Origin: Ardenticatenaceae bacterium
Lineage (GTDB): Bacteria; Chloroflexota; Anaerolineae; Promineifilales; Promineifilaceae
DNA: 64,000 nt
Direction: 5' to 3'
Assembly (NCBI GenBank): GCA_020634395.1
Contig: JACKBU010000023.1
Location: 1 to 64,000 of the forward strand
Of the stretch, positions 25,720 to 35,331 are shown piece by piece (position 1 is the stretch's first letter; each line of letters opens with the position of its first letter). The translations under genes and the position numbers were made by a program. The notes beneath the pieces are model-generated. The model was not told the DNA's origin, made no database searches, and saw only the letters and a program-made list of their open reading frames with translations.

Positions 25720-27702
25720 GTGACTGACGGTAAAAAAGTGTTCACTCGTGCGCCGCTTTGGGTATTTTGGCTAGCCTGGATTGGGCTGTTGTTAGCTATC
25801 GTCTGGCTGTATGCGCCTGCTCTAAAATTTGGGCTGATCTGGGATGATCCGGAGTGGTTCGGACGTGTCGTCGGTCAATCCTGGGGAGAGTTGATACGGC
25901 CGTCGGCTACTTTCCAGTTTTATCGCCCCGGTACCATGGTCTACAATCGCCTCTTTCTGGCGGCTAACGGCCGTTTGCAGATCATGGCCCTTCACTGGCT
26001 GCAAATCGTCTGGCACTTACTGAATGTAACGGCCGTTTTTGCCATCAGCTGCAAAATGGGATTTTCGTCCTGGGCGGCTTATGCTGCCGCTTTTTTGTTT
26101 GGCGTTTACCCTTTTTCCCATCAGGCTGTAGCCTGGGCGGCGCCGCAGCAGCCGCTGGTTTTGGCCCTGCAAAACACCGCCTGGCTGCTTTATCTAGGGG
26201 GGCGCAACCCGGCTGCAGGGCGGCCGAACCGTCGCTGGGCGTGGTTAGCCAGCCTGCTTGTGTTTTTTATGGCGCTGACCGTACAGGAGGGCACAGCCCC
26301 GTATGGTCTGCTGCCCCTTATCTTTGAGATTGTGCTGCGCGTTCAAAGCGCCTCGTGGGCCGTTGTGCGGCGCAGCTGGCGGCATCCATTGCGAGAGGGG
26401 TGGATACGGCCGTTAGCCTATCTTGTCCTCGCCGCTGGATTTATGGTCGTCTGGGGGCTGGTTCCGCGTGAGAGCGGGATTACCCGGTTGGGTTTCGAAC
26501 CGTCCACGTTGGCCTTTTTCTTGCAAGGCTTTGTTTATCCCGCTGCCTGGTTCGGAAGATCCATGCAGATGTCCGCCGATACGTGGCTGGTTGTTTTTTT
26601 GCTCTTGTTGGGCTGTTTGTGGGGATTAGGCGTCTGGCGCAGACGAGGGCTGCTTTCTCTGACTGGTTTCCTGTGGGCCATCCTGGGTCTGACGCCGGCG
26701 ATTATCGGGCTGCCCTACAGCTATGTGCAGTACAGCCAGCGCCTTTTCTATTATGCCGCGCCTGGCGTAGCCTGGATGTTGGTTTGCGCCTTTTGGCCGA
26801 CGGCTGCAGTGCGCCGCCGGCCCGTTTCCAGTGTCTTAGGCCTTCTCATCTTGGGTATCATTGCAGTAGGCGGAGTCCGGCAGGTGGCCGGATTTCAGGC
26901 TTTGTATAAAGTGGGAACGAGGCACTTACAAAGCGCGGTGCAGGTGATGGCCGGCGAAAACGGCCGTTTCCTCTTCGTCAATTTCCCCGATCGCTACGTT
27001 CCTAAAACTCCTCCTTACCCGCTGGGATATTGGGGTGTTACCCTGGCCCCGGTGGTGGTGGATTTGGCAGACTTTGCCTCGTTGACGACCGGCGCCTCGA
27101 CGGTTACCCAATCCCGCGCGGTACCGGCTCTGGACGAGGCGGTACGCGCTTCTGGACCGTTTCAGGTGGACATGCGCGGCGTCAGCGCCTACCCCGAAGA
27201 GATTTACGCTCTCGCGGCTGAGGGATATGACGTGTACGTGTCGCGTTATGAGGCAGACGGCCGTTTTAAGCTGGAACATGCCGGCTTGCTGCAAAAACAG
27301 GCAAGCGCTCCCTGCGCCATTGCCCAATTTGGCGAAGCTATCTGTCTGCAAGGGGTAAACATTCGGGAGGAAGAGACGTCCTGGCAGCTCCAGCTTTTGT
27401 GGTCGGCAACGGCCGCGCCGCAAGACTTTTCTACGGTTTTTGTGCACGTGGGGCGGGTGGGCCAGCCGCCTGTGGTGCAGACGGACGGGGATGCCTGGCG
27501 TGGTCTGCTTCCGCCGCGCTACTGGCAAACCGGTGATCTGATCATCGACGAGCGCACCATTCCCAAACCGGCCGATCGGGTTGAAGGGGCAACGCTGCAA
27601 ATCGGGCTGTATGATCGCCTGACGGGGGAGCGGCTGCCGGCGCAGACGGCCGTAGGACGGCCGTTGCCCGACGACACCTATACGCAAGAACTTGCCCCCT
27701 GA
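25720..27702 (+). CDS. Polytopic membrane protein, GT-C glycosyltransferase-like
   Basis: A 660-residue protein. The N-terminal 400 residues hold about ten hydrophobic spans. The first outside loop, GLIWDDPEWF (Asp42, Asp43), has the paired acidic residues typical of GT-C enzymes (ArnT, PMT and TMTC relatives) that transfer sugars from lipid carriers. The C-terminal 250 residues are soluble and probably extracellular. Family assignment rests on topology and the DD motif only, and the acceptor is unknown. The start is GTG at 25720. A TATGAT box at 25706-25711 lies so close that the mRNA may lack a leader. It converges on the MFS gene with a six-base gap. Confidence 0.6.
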   Translation: MTDGKKVFTRAPLWVFWLAWIGLLLAIVWLYAPALKFGLIWDDPEWFGRVVGQSWGELIRPSATFQFYRPGTMVYNRLFLAANGRLQIMALHWLQIVWHLLNVTAVFAISCKMGFSSWAAYAAAFLFGVYPFSHQAVAWAAPQQPLVLALQNTAWLLYLGGRNPAAGRPNRRWAWLASLLVFFMALTVQEGTAPYGLLPLIFEIVLRVQSASWAVVRRSWRHPLREGWIRPLAYLVLAAGFMVVWGLVPRESGITRLGFEPSTLAFFLQGFVYPAAWFGRSMQMSADTWLVVFLLLLGCLWGLGVWRRRGLLSLTGFLWAILGLTPAIIGLPYSYVQYSQRLFYYAAPGVAWMLVCAFWPTAAVRRRPVSSVLGLLILGIIAVGGVRQVAGFQALYKVGTRHLQSAVQVMAGENGRFLFVNFPDRYVPKTPPYPLGYWGVTLAPVVVDLADFASLTTGASTVTQSRAVPALDEAVRASGPFQVDMRGVSAYPEEIYALAAEGYDVYVSRYEADGRFKLEHAGLLQKQASAPCAIAQFGEAICLQGVNIREEETSWQLQLLWSATAAPQDFSTVFVHVGRVGQPPVVQTDGDAWRGLLPPRYWQTGDLIIDERTIPKPADRVEGATLQIGLYDRLTGERLPAQTAVGRPLPDDTYTQELAP

Positions 27703-27708
27703 TTTTTG

Positions 27709-28911
27709 CTAACTGACGCCCGTCGGTGAGCGTTTGAGCGCCAGCAGCATGATCACAAACACGATGGCTACGCCCACAACTCCCAGGCCAATGGTTAGCA
27801 TCGCCTGATAAGGTCCGGTGACGTCGAAGAGCTGGCCCACCAGCCAGGGCCAGAACATGCCGCCCAGGCTGGCGCCGGCAAAGAACCAGCCGGTTGTCTT
27901 GCCAGTTACCGGCATGTTGCGTTCTGCCAGGGCCAGCGTCGTGGGGAAAATGGGAGCCATCGAAAATCCCAATCCGCAGGTGCCCAACCACAAAGGAGCG
28001 GCTGATGAGGCTCCCAAGAGCAGCACACTCATGCTCAACAGGCTGCCCACAATGCCCACAGCCAGCAGATGGCGCGGCCGCCAGCGGTTGGCCAGCGGGA
28101 TAGACACCAGCCGCCCCACAGTTAATGATCCCCAAAATGTGGAGGTGAGGTAGGCGGCCAGAGTGATGGTCGCCAGGTTGGCGTTGATGGCATAGGTGTA
28201 AATCCAGCCCCCATAACTCGTTTCGGCGCCGACGTAGAGGAAGAACAAGAGGGTGATGAGAAAGATCAGCAGGTAGTTTTGACGGCCGTTAGCCGAAACG
28301 GCCGTGACTTTGACCGGCTGCGGGCTGCGCTGGGGCAAAATCCAGGCCGCCACCGGCAGCATGATCGCCGCCAGCAGCCAGTAAGCCCAGGTGATGTCGC
28401 CGCTTAACAGGACAGCCTGCGCCACAACAATTGGCGACAGGAAGGCGCCCAGACCAAAGAAGAAGTGCAGACCGTTCATGTAAGGGGCCACGTTGTCGTG
28501 ATGCAGCCAGGGCAGCATGGTGTTTGTGCCCACGTCCAGCATCGATTCGGTCAGGCCGAGCAGCAGCATCACCGCGAACAGCAGCCACAGCAGCGAAATA
28601 GTCGGCGTGAGAGCCAGGCACAAGCCAATGCCCAGCAAGCCGGTGACCAGGGCCGGATGGCCGGACAGCCGATCATAGATGCGGCCGACAGTCAGTGCGC
28701 CCAGCAAAAAGCCCAACGATCGGGCAGTGAACAGGATGCTGATCTGGCTTAACTGGGAGTGGGTGTTTTCGGCCAGGCCCGGCAAGGTGGGGCCAACCAC
28801 CGCTGCGGCCAGGCCGATGCACAAAAACCCGGCGTAGTAGCCGATGGTTTTGGCTAATTTTTCGCGTGGAGTAGGAGAAGCTTGCAGCTGCTGCGTTGTA
28901 GGCGTGATCAC
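27709..28911 (-). CDS. MFS transporter, sugar-permease-like
   Basis: A 400-residue protein with twelve predicted spans. The N-half carries GLAAAVVGPTLPGLAENTH and the inter-helix loop LTVGRIYDRLSGHP (the GxxxDRxG/R-type MFS motif). The C-half has WGSLTVGRLVSIPLANRWRP. The arrangement recalls the fucose/hexose permease-like (FHS) group. The start is GTG at 28909-28911, overlapping the stop of the glutaminyl cyclase gene by four bases, so the two are coupled. The substrate is not predictable. Confidence 0.82.
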   Translation of the reverse strand: MITPTTQQLQASPTPREKLAKTIGYYAGFLCIGLAAAVVGPTLPGLAENTHSQLSQISILFTARSLGFLLGALTVGRIYDRLSGHPALVTGLLGIGLCLALTPTISLLWLLFAVMLLLGLTESMLDVGTNTMLPWLHHDNVAPYMNGLHFFFGLGAFLSPIVVAQAVLLSGDITWAYWLLAAIMLPVAAWILPQRSPQPVKVTAVSANGRQNYLLIFLITLLFFLYVGAETSYGGWIYTYAINANLATITLAAYLTSTFWGSLTVGRLVSIPLANRWRPRHLLAVGIVGSLLSMSVLLLGASSAAPLWLGTCGLGFSMAPIFPTTLALAERNMPVTGKTTGWFFAGASLGGMFWPWLVGQLFDVTGPYQAMLTIGLGVVGVAIVFVIMLLALKRSPTGVS

Positions 28912-29819
28912 GAAGATGGCTCCTGAACGAGTTTGATTTCAAAAAGTGTGGGCCACAGTTTGCCGGTCACAAAGAGGCGATCTCCGGCTGCGTCGTAGGC
29001 GATGCCGTTAAGCACGTCTACCGGCTGGGTGGAGCTGGTGGCGCCCAAGAGGCCGGTCAGGTCAATCCAGCCGACAACCTGTCCACTGGCCGGATCGATG
29101 CGAGCAATGGTGTTTGTTTGCCAGACGTTGGCCCAGATCTCGCCGTTGACGTATTCTAACTCATTGAGGCGCACAACGGGCGTGGTTTGATCAAAAACCT
29201 GGATACGGCCGTTTTCCGTCAGCGTCTCCGGATCCAAAAAACGAATCTCGTTCGTGCCATCACTCATGATCAACTGCTCGCCATCGTGGGTAAGGCCCCA
29301 GCCCTCGCCCGGATATTGAAAGTCATCCAGCGGCTCAAAGCTGGCCAGATCGTAGACGAACCCCACCTGGGACTTCCAGGTGATCTGGATAAGCCGATCC
29401 TGCCAGACAGTAATCCCTTCGCCAAAGTATTCAGGATGCAGGTCCCGTTTCTGTAAAACTTCTCCCGTTTCCAGGGCGGTTTTGCGGATGGAAGATCGCC
29501 CTTCCAGCCCGGTGCCTTCGTATAGAACGCCGTCGACGTATACCAGACCCTGGGTAAAGGCCGCGGGATCGTGAGGATAGCTGTGGATGATTTCGTAGGT
29601 ATAGGTAGGCGGTTTGGCCGGAACTGCAGCGGTCTCCACGGTTGGTGCGGGGGTGGGTGAGGGCGGGACCGGCGTTGGACTGGGGACGGATGTAGAGGTG
29701 GGGGGTGGTTGGGTGGGCACGGCCGTTGGCGTAGGCGTGGCCGCCGGCGCACAGGCAGCCAGTACACCCCACAGCAGGAGCCACATGTACATTTTCAAGC
29801 GGCGTATGAATGATATCAC
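28908..29819 (-). CDS. Glutaminyl-peptide cyclotransferase, lipoprotein
   Basis: A 303-residue exported protein of the plant/bacterial-type glutamine cyclotransferase family, a five-bladed beta-propeller. It converts N-terminal glutamine of peptides to pyroglutamate. The signal sequence ends with lipobox LAAC, followed by a long Thr/Pro spacer. Family motifs are SYPHDPAAFTQGLVY, LYEGTGLEGRSSIRK, YFGEGITVW and ELEYVNGEIWANVWQT. GTG at 29817-29819 overlaps the MFS stop upstream. Pyroglutamate formation could protect secreted proteins matured by the nearby C25 proteases; that link is inference. Confidence 0.9.
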   Translation of the reverse strand: MISFIRRLKMYMWLLLWGVLAACAPAATPTPTAVPTQPPPTSTSVPSPTPVPPSPTPAPTVETAAVPAKPPTYTYEIIHSYPHDPAAFTQGLVYVDGVLYEGTGLEGRSSIRKTALETGEVLQKRDLHPEYFGEGITVWQDRLIQITWKSQVGFVYDLASFEPLDDFQYPGEGWGLTHDGEQLIMSDGTNEIRFLDPETLTENGRIQVFDQTTPVVRLNELEYVNGEIWANVWQTNTIARIDPASGQVVGWIDLTGLLGATSSTQPVDVLNGIAYDAAGDRLFVTGKLWPTLFEIKLVQEPSS

Positions 29820-31324
29820 TCGGGTTTTATTCCTTTTAGCGGCTGAACGGCCGTTGCGGCGCGCTGCTGCAGCGTATGGCGTACAGCATCAATGTCAGCC
29901 GGTATCGTTTTACGCGCGCCATAGTAGCAAAGACCCGCGGGGATGGCGAACAATTGAAACAGGGCCAGACCCCAGGCGTAGTTATCAGGCGGCGGAAATT
30001 GTTGTGTTAACAGTTGCAGCAGCAGACCGGTTAAAGCGATGCTGACCGCATTGCTGATGGCGCGTACTATCCGGGTCAGGCCAATGACCGTGCCGCGATG
30101 CTCCGGCAGATTTGCTTCGGTAATGAGGGCGGCCCAGTTGGGGGCATCCACCGCCAGCAGTCCAATCGCCAGGAAGGCCGTTAAAAACAGGGCAAAAACA
30201 GAGCGGTTGGTTAGCAGCAGGACAAACACCGACCAGGACAGACGCCATACACTGGCCCCGGGCGGCAGAGAAACGCCGCTTATCGGCATAAAGAAAGTCA
30301 GCATGAAGAAGGGGATGGAGCCAAACGCCCCCCACATCGCCAGTTTTAGTCGGCCTTGCGGATCACGCTGCTGCCAACGGTCGCCTACATAGCCTGCGGC
30401 GATGCCCATAAAAATGCCCGCACTGAATAAAATGACGAACAAGTTGCCGACGATGGTGGAGACTTCCAGAGAATAGCCCAGCGCCTGGACCCGCGCGATG
30501 GCCCATCGAGGCACCCAAATGGTGGAACCAAAAGCTAAAGTGGCAAAAATAAGCTGCACAGACAGCCAGATGTTGCTGCGCCGGGCAAAAATTACGGGCA
30601 AATCGGTACGTGTGATACGGTAATCGTAGGTTTTACCGGCGGCAAAGAGGGCTTGCAGCTCTGGTTCTGACTGGCCGCGCTGCGGTTCTTCGGTGAAGAA
30701 GTAAAGAAAGGCGAATAAGAAGCCCAATCCGGCGATAAACCAGAACGGCCAGCGCCAGTCGAACGCCCCCAGCATTCCGGCTAACAAAACTCCCACGGCC
30801 GCGCCCAATGATTGAGAGATTCCCCATAGGCTCAGAGCCAGGCCGCGTCTGCGGGCCGGGATCACGTCGCTGATGACGCTAAACCCGATCGAAGCGATGC
30901 TGCCGACGCCCACGGCCGTTACAATCTGGCATAGGATGAACTGCGGGAAAGTGCGCGCCAGCCCGGTGGCAATCATGGCCGAGCCCCAAAGGAGGGTGCC
31001 ACCAAGCAGCAGCCGCTGACGATTGCTACGGTCGCCGCGGTAGCCCCAATAGGCAGCAGAAGCCGCGGCGATAAGCACATACACGGCCGTCACCAGCCCC
31101 AGCATCGCCTCATTGGCCTGCAAATCGCGGGCGATGATGGCGTATAACGGAGGCAAAACACCCGCCGCGGCATTGTCCAGCGAAGCCAGGCTGACAAAAA
31201 CGAGGTAAGTATACGACGCGCGCAAACTACCAGAATCGGCGGCTGACAAAAAACGCAGCGATCGCGACTCCGATGACGGCACTGGCACAGGGCAGGCCAG
31301 CAGCCGGGCTTGTGGCACTGTCAT
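29816..31324 (-). CDS. MFS transporter, spinster-like, start uncertain
   Basis: A major facilitator with twelve spans: SLASLDNAAAGVLPPLYAIIARDL in span 1, then WGYRGDRSNRQRLLLGG and YVGDRWQQRDPQGRLK loop motifs. The order resembles the spinster/sphingolipid-like and hexuronate-like groups. The reading frame stays open to 31627, but that part is Pro/Arg-rich and is only the shadow of the upstream SH3 gene. I placed the start at the ATG at 31322-31324; a TTG at 31225, just past the upstream stop, would give the more natural N-terminus. It is coupled to the downstream glutaminyl cyclase gene. Confidence 0.75.
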   Translation of the reverse strand: MTVPQARLLACPVPVPSSESRSLRFLSAADSGSLRASYTYLVFVSLASLDNAAAGVLPPLYAIIARDLQANEAMLGLVTAVYVLIAAASAAYWGYRGDRSNRQRLLLGGTLLWGSAMIATGLARTFPQFILCQIVTAVGVGSIASIGFSVISDVIPARRRGLALSLWGISQSLGAAVGVLLAGMLGAFDWRWPFWFIAGLGFLFAFLYFFTEEPQRGQSEPELQALFAAGKTYDYRITRTDLPVIFARRSNIWLSVQLIFATLAFGSTIWVPRWAIARVQALGYSLEVSTIVGNLFVILFSAGIFMGIAAGYVGDRWQQRDPQGRLKLAMWGAFGSIPFFMLTFFMPISGVSLPPGASVWRLSWSVFVLLLTNRSVFALFLTAFLAIGLLAVDAPNWAALITEANLPEHRGTVIGLTRIVRAISNAVSIALTGLLLQLLTQQFPPPDNYAWGLALFQLFAIPAGLCYYGARKTIPADIDAVRHTLQQRAATAVQPLKGIKPE

Positions 31325-32120
31325 CCAGGGGGACGGCGGTGGCTTCCGGAGCACTGACCGCGCTGGCCGAAAGGGCCTCCACTGTGCCGGCCCCGGATGG
31401 CACCACAGACGTCGCGTCTTGGTCTGGTGGGGCTGTGCTAACGACGGTGGCGGTTGTGGCGGGGGCTGTGGCCGTCGGCGCCACAGCTGTGATCGTGGCC
31501 GTCGGCACTGCTGCGGCGACCGTGGCCGTAGAAGTGGGGCAGCTGGGAACGGCCGTGGGCTGCCACGGCGCGCCCGGCGTGGGCGTCTGGCCGTTAATAT
31601 CCGGCGCAGTAGCGATGGGTACGTCACCGATATAGCCTTGAACGTTCACGACCTCGTTGGCTACCCAGCCCGTTTGGCCGTCTGCCAGGAGGATCTGCCA
31701 CCAGGGGGCGGTGGCGGCCCGCCCGACAATCGGACGCACCTCCAGATATACCAGGCTGGCTATCGTGTTGTAATCCGTGCCGGGACCAGTCCGCACCAGC
31801 GTATTGTTGCGGGTCTGAATGGTGGGAGGAGCGCCACAGGCGGCAGCGGTGGGCAAAAATCCACCGCCCGGCGTGGCTACCAGGGTTACAGGAATGGGGG
31901 TGTTGGTAGGGACTTGCGTGGCGGCTGGCGGATTGGTGGGAACGGCCGTAGCGGGCGGTGGATTGCCGCCGCCGGGCGAGGTGGCTGTGGGCACAGGCGT
32001 GCGTGTGATACGTGTTTGCAGGGGCAGTTCGGCGGCAAAACTGATCCGCTGGCCCGGTCCATAAACGATAACCAGGGTCAGCGCAAAAAGCAGCAGGAGA
32101 ATGAATAGTCTTCGCAACAT
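31227..32120 (-). CDS. Secreted bacterial SH3-domain protein with C-terminal membrane anchor
   Basis: A 297-residue protein. An N-terminal hydrophobic signal (residues 1-22) is followed by a Thr/Pro linker, a single bacterial SH3 (SH3b) domain at about residues 95-165 (NNTLVRTGPGTDYNTIA, then WWQILLADGQTGWV), a second Thr/Ala-rich linker and a C-terminal hydrophobic span ending in FFVSRRFW. SH3b domains usually bind wall peptides. The low-complexity linkers are typical of surface proteins in this window. It is followed by the MFS gene, whose start overlaps or abuts it. Confidence 0.8.
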   Translation of the reverse strand: MLRRLFILLLLFALTLVIVYGPGQRISFAAELPLQTRITRTPVPTATSPGGGNPPPATAVPTNPPAATQVPTNTPIPVTLVATPGGGFLPTAAACGAPPTIQTRNNTLVRTGPGTDYNTIASLVYLEVRPIVGRAATAPWWQILLADGQTGWVANEVVNVQGYIGDVPIATAPDINGQTPTPGAPWQPTAVPSCPTSTATVAAAVPTATITAVAPTATAPATTATVVSTAPPDQDATSVVPSGAGTVEALSASAVSAPEATAVPLDDSATSPAAGLPCASAVIGVAIAAFFVSRRFW

Positions 32121-32152
32121 AATGGTTTTACCCTTAATTCAGAACACTCTAT

Positions 32153-34156
32153 TTAACGATACTGTACCGTAACCTGGTTATCTGTGTCTACCGTGAGTTT
32201 GAACTGTAGGACACGGCCGTTAACGGCCGTGGACGCGGGCGCGGCGGTTATCAACTGCGTATCTTCGGGCAGGGTCACAGTGAGCATCAGCGGATAGGGG
32301 TGATTGCCAGCCTGCTGTTGGACAGTGAGTTGATAGGTTTTACGGCCGTCTTCGTCTGTCGTCACGACGGTGGGGAGCTGGTACTCGTACTGGCTGTCTA
32401 TGGTTTGCCCCATTGGTAGTAGAAAATAGTTGGCAAACGTCGTCAGTCCGGCGGTTTCGGCCAGCGTTTGGGCCGGGCCTTGCCACGTCTGGTCGAAGAT
32501 GTGGGCTTCGCCGGGAATGGTATGGACTGTTGAGGTGATCAGCTGGCTGCCTTCCGGCACGTAAATCCGCAGATAATTCCAGTAGCAGGCTTTGGCCAGA
32601 GTCAGGTAGTCGGGCAGTTGATTGTAGACGGCGAGGTTGTAATGGGTGCACGGCTGGCCGTTGTCGGGATAGGTGTGGGTGTAGTGGAGCGCCAGGTTGG
32701 CCGAGGCACGGCCGTCGCCGTCCAGTTGCACCTGGTAATCGGCTGTCTTTTCTACGTAGACGTTGGCTTTGCTGTAGCCGACGTTGGTATCGATCACCGC
32801 CAGAAAATCGCTGTCCGGAGAGGCGGCGAGACGGCCGTTCCAGCCCAGTTCATCTAACACCGCCTCGGTCTGCGGATGGCGCGAGTACACCTGGAGATGT
32901 TTGGTTTGCACGGCCGTGTTCATGTTCGTGAGCAGCCTGACCGGATCAACCGACCCGAAATCCGTTTCGATCTTTTCCTTAATGGCTGCGGCGAAGGGGC
33001 CTAAAAAGTCCTTGCGTGAATTGACCCACTCCTGCGCATTTTGCCCTTCCTGCACCCCCCACGCCTGCCGCAGTTCGCTGGTGAGGTTGCTCGCGTTGAG
33101 TGTCAGGTTATCTTCGGCAATAGTGACCGGACCGATGGCCTCGATGAGCAGCTGCAGAAAATGTTGGTCGATGGCGATGGCGCCATCCAGCGGCGGAACG
33201 TCCTGACCATAGCTGTAAAGGTCCATCAGTTTTTCGGCCGAAGTGGGGAAGTTGGGCCAGAAGTTGGCGTCGCGGAAGAGGAAAAGCTCCAGGCCCATGA
33301 ATTTTTCCAGGGGTTCGGGCGGGATGTCATAAGGCTTTTCCAGGTAATTGTCGACGTTGTAGGCATTGGTAAAAGAGAAATCCTGGATACGGCCGTCGGC
33401 CATGGTGATAATTCCGGCGCCAGAAATAAACCCGCCGGTTGGCCGCAGCTCATCCTCATTTTGGGCCACGATTAGGTAGGAGCGCGGGCCATCTATGCCC
33501 ATCATCTGCGGGGCAACCAGCACAAATTGCAGCCCATCTTCAGCCAGCGGCAGCCATTCATCCGCCTGGGCAAACAGATCCTGTACCTGTCCCGGCAGGC
33601 CGCGTGTGTCGCCGATGGCTTCTCGTGCCGCCAAGACTCTGGCAAACGATTCATTGGCGGCGCGCAAATCGGGCTGCGCCTGGGCCAGCGTCCGTGCCAG
33701 CACCGTTAAGGCGCTGTCTTCTGTGTTGCTGTCTGGCTGCAGCACCACCAGCGCCGGTTTGAGACCCCGCACAGCATAAGCGGCCGTGTCCACTCCCGCT
33801 TCAGCCAGATCCAACAACTGCGGGGCGATAACCAGCGTGGAACCATACTTTGGCACCCACCCCAAATGCGGCATCAGCGGCATGAAGGGCGCGACTTCCT
33901 TCTTCAAGGTCAACACGTCCTGCCGGACCCCCATTATCAACTGTTCGGCCCGCTCCGGATCCAGATGGGCCAGGCCGCCGGCAGCCATCGTTTCCACCTC
34001 GGCGCGTCGCTCCAGCAGCGACTGGGCTGTGCGCGCAATGCGCCACGTTTTTAGGCCTAACCAACCAACCACTATGAGTCCAAGAAGCAGGATGGCGAGC
34101 CAGATATATTTGCGTTTATTACGCTGCGTTGGCGCGAAGGGTTCAGCAGTCGTCAT
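32153..34156 (-). CDS. DUF4012 domain-containing membrane-anchored protein
   Basis: A 667-residue protein with one N-terminal span (about residues 17-36), then an extracytoplasmic region. DUF4012 signatures are visible: YLIVAQNEDELRPTGGFIS, then FWPNFPTSAEKLMDLY, and DGAIAIDQHFLQLLIEAIG. The family is widespread in Chloroflexota, Actinobacteria and candidate phyla. It often lies near polysaccharide genes and has no assigned activity; a partial resemblance to LytR-type phosphotransferases has been noted from context only. GAGGAACC precedes the ATG. It lies downstream of the glycosyltransferase and kinase block, which fits a role in surface polymer assembly. Confidence 0.88.
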   Translation of the reverse strand: MTTAEPFAPTQRNKRKYIWLAILLLGLIVVGWLGLKTWRIARTAQSLLERRAEVETMAAGGLAHLDPERAEQLIMGVRQDVLTLKKEVAPFMPLMPHLGWVPKYGSTLVIAPQLLDLAEAGVDTAAYAVRGLKPALVVLQPDSNTEDSALTVLARTLAQAQPDLRAANESFARVLAAREAIGDTRGLPGQVQDLFAQADEWLPLAEDGLQFVLVAPQMMGIDGPRSYLIVAQNEDELRPTGGFISGAGIITMADGRIQDFSFTNAYNVDNYLEKPYDIPPEPLEKFMGLELFLFRDANFWPNFPTSAEKLMDLYSYGQDVPPLDGAIAIDQHFLQLLIEAIGPVTIAEDNLTLNASNLTSELRQAWGVQEGQNAQEWVNSRKDFLGPFAAAIKEKIETDFGSVDPVRLLTNMNTAVQTKHLQVYSRHPQTEAVLDELGWNGRLAASPDSDFLAVIDTNVGYSKANVYVEKTADYQVQLDGDGRASANLALHYTHTYPDNGQPCTHYNLAVYNQLPDYLTLAKACYWNYLRIYVPEGSQLITSTVHTIPGEAHIFDQTWQGPAQTLAETAGLTTFANYFLLPMGQTIDSQYEYQLPTVVTTDEDGRKTYQLTVQQQAGNHPYPLMLTVTLPEDTQLITAAPASTAVNGRVLQFKLTVDTDNQVTVQYR

Positions 34157-34346
34157 GTAGGTGGTTCCTCAAAGCAGGCTCAGGCGCAAGCAGGGTCCAT
34201 GTCGATTATCGATTTGGCGAAGCTGCCGTAGCAACGACTGGCAAATAGGCTTCGGCTCACACCCGGCGCTGCGGGATTTTGTCTCTTGAAGTTTATCAAA
34301 TGCGGGATCCGGGGCAAACAAAGCTGCCTCTGGAACCGGCGCTCGC

Positions 34347-35309
34347 TCAATTTACCGGCCTGGCCAGACCCCAAACGTACCCCAGACCCAAAGCAAAACC
34401 ACGCAGGGCCAGGAAAAAGGGGGAAGCCGCCGCCACAACCTTATCCTTCGGCCAGGCTTTGCGGACAAACGGGAGTGTGGTGAGGAGGAAAACGAGGGCG
34501 AGCAGCAGAGGCAAGACTGCCAGGAAGGGCAAAAAAAAGGACAGACCCGCGCTGACTGTTAGCAAACCCATCAGGCCAATCTGGACCTTTTCTACCTGCG
34601 GAGTGTAGGTGTCTTCGACAGTGCGTTCCGGGAAGTGGCGCACTGCCTGGGCTGTCCAGAAGCCATTCAGCACTTTCTTGCGGAAATAGCCGCTTACGGA
34701 ATTGGCATGGTGATGACCTACGATAGCCTGCGGGCGAAAAATCATCTGGTAGCCCAGCGCTGCCAGACGGTAAGATAATTCTCGATCCTCAGAGTTGGCC
34801 AGCGAGAAGCGCTCGTCAAAGCCGTTGTGCTCCAGCAGAATGGCCCGGCGGTAGGCAGCGGAGTAAAAATCCATGAAGGTGATGCGTGGGTACTGGCGCA
34901 GACGGTCGTACTTGTCTTCGTATTCAATTTGCACAAACCGGGCCGCAATTTCTTTTTGGCTGCTGGTATATGCTCCTTTGACACCGGCGATGGCGGGATC
35001 AGTTAGAAGGGGAGCTGTGATCTGGCAGATCCAGTCGGGCCGGGGAGCGCAATCGGCGTCTGTGAAGCAAGTGATGTCGCCGCAGGCGGCGTGAATGCCG
35101 GCGTTGCGGGCCGCCGCCGGGCCGCGTTTTTGCTGGCGGATGACACGCGCGCCAGCAGCGGCGGCCAGTTGACCGGTGTTGTCAGTGGACCCATCGTCGA
35201 TGACGATGATTTCGTAGTCGGATGGCGTGTTTTCCTGGCATGCCAGGGCGGAGACGCAGGCAGTGATGGTGGCCTGGGCGTTGTGGGCTGGAACAATAAC
35301 TGAGATCAT
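34347..35309 (-). CDS. Family 2 glycosyltransferase with C-terminal membrane spans
   Basis: A 320-residue GT-A-fold enzyme. ISVIVPAHNAQATI begins the nucleotide-binding fold, IDDGSTDN and the metal-binding FTDADCAP (Asp84-x-Asp86) follow, and NSEDRELSYRLAALG supplies the ED base region. Two hydrophobic spans lie near residues 255-300, so it works at the inner face of the membrane on a lipid-linked acceptor. The ATG at 35307-35309 gives the canonical N-terminus; the longer open frame upstream overlaps the preceding gene. The donor sugar is unknown. Confidence 0.9.
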   Translation of the reverse strand: MISVIVPAHNAQATITACVSALACQENTPSDYEIIVIDDGSTDNTGQLAAAAGARVIRQQKRGPAAARNAGIHAACGDITCFTDADCAPRPDWICQITAPLLTDPAIAGVKGAYTSSQKEIAARFVQIEYEDKYDRLRQYPRITFMDFYSAAYRRAILLEHNGFDERFSLANSEDRELSYRLAALGYQMIFRPQAIVGHHHANSVSGYFRKKVLNGFWTAQAVRHFPERTVEDTYTPQVEKVQIGLMGLLTVSAGLSFFLPFLAVLPLLLALVFLLTTLPFVRKAWPKDKVVAAASPFFLALRGFALGLGYVWGLARPVN

Positions 35310-35331
35310 GGTGATAACTGGGGACAGGCTC

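Noticed and set aside
31325..31627. N-terminal extension of the MFS transporter frame
   Set aside because: Pro/Arg-rich stretch that is the off-frame reading of the upstream SH3 gene; transporters of this family begin near the first span.
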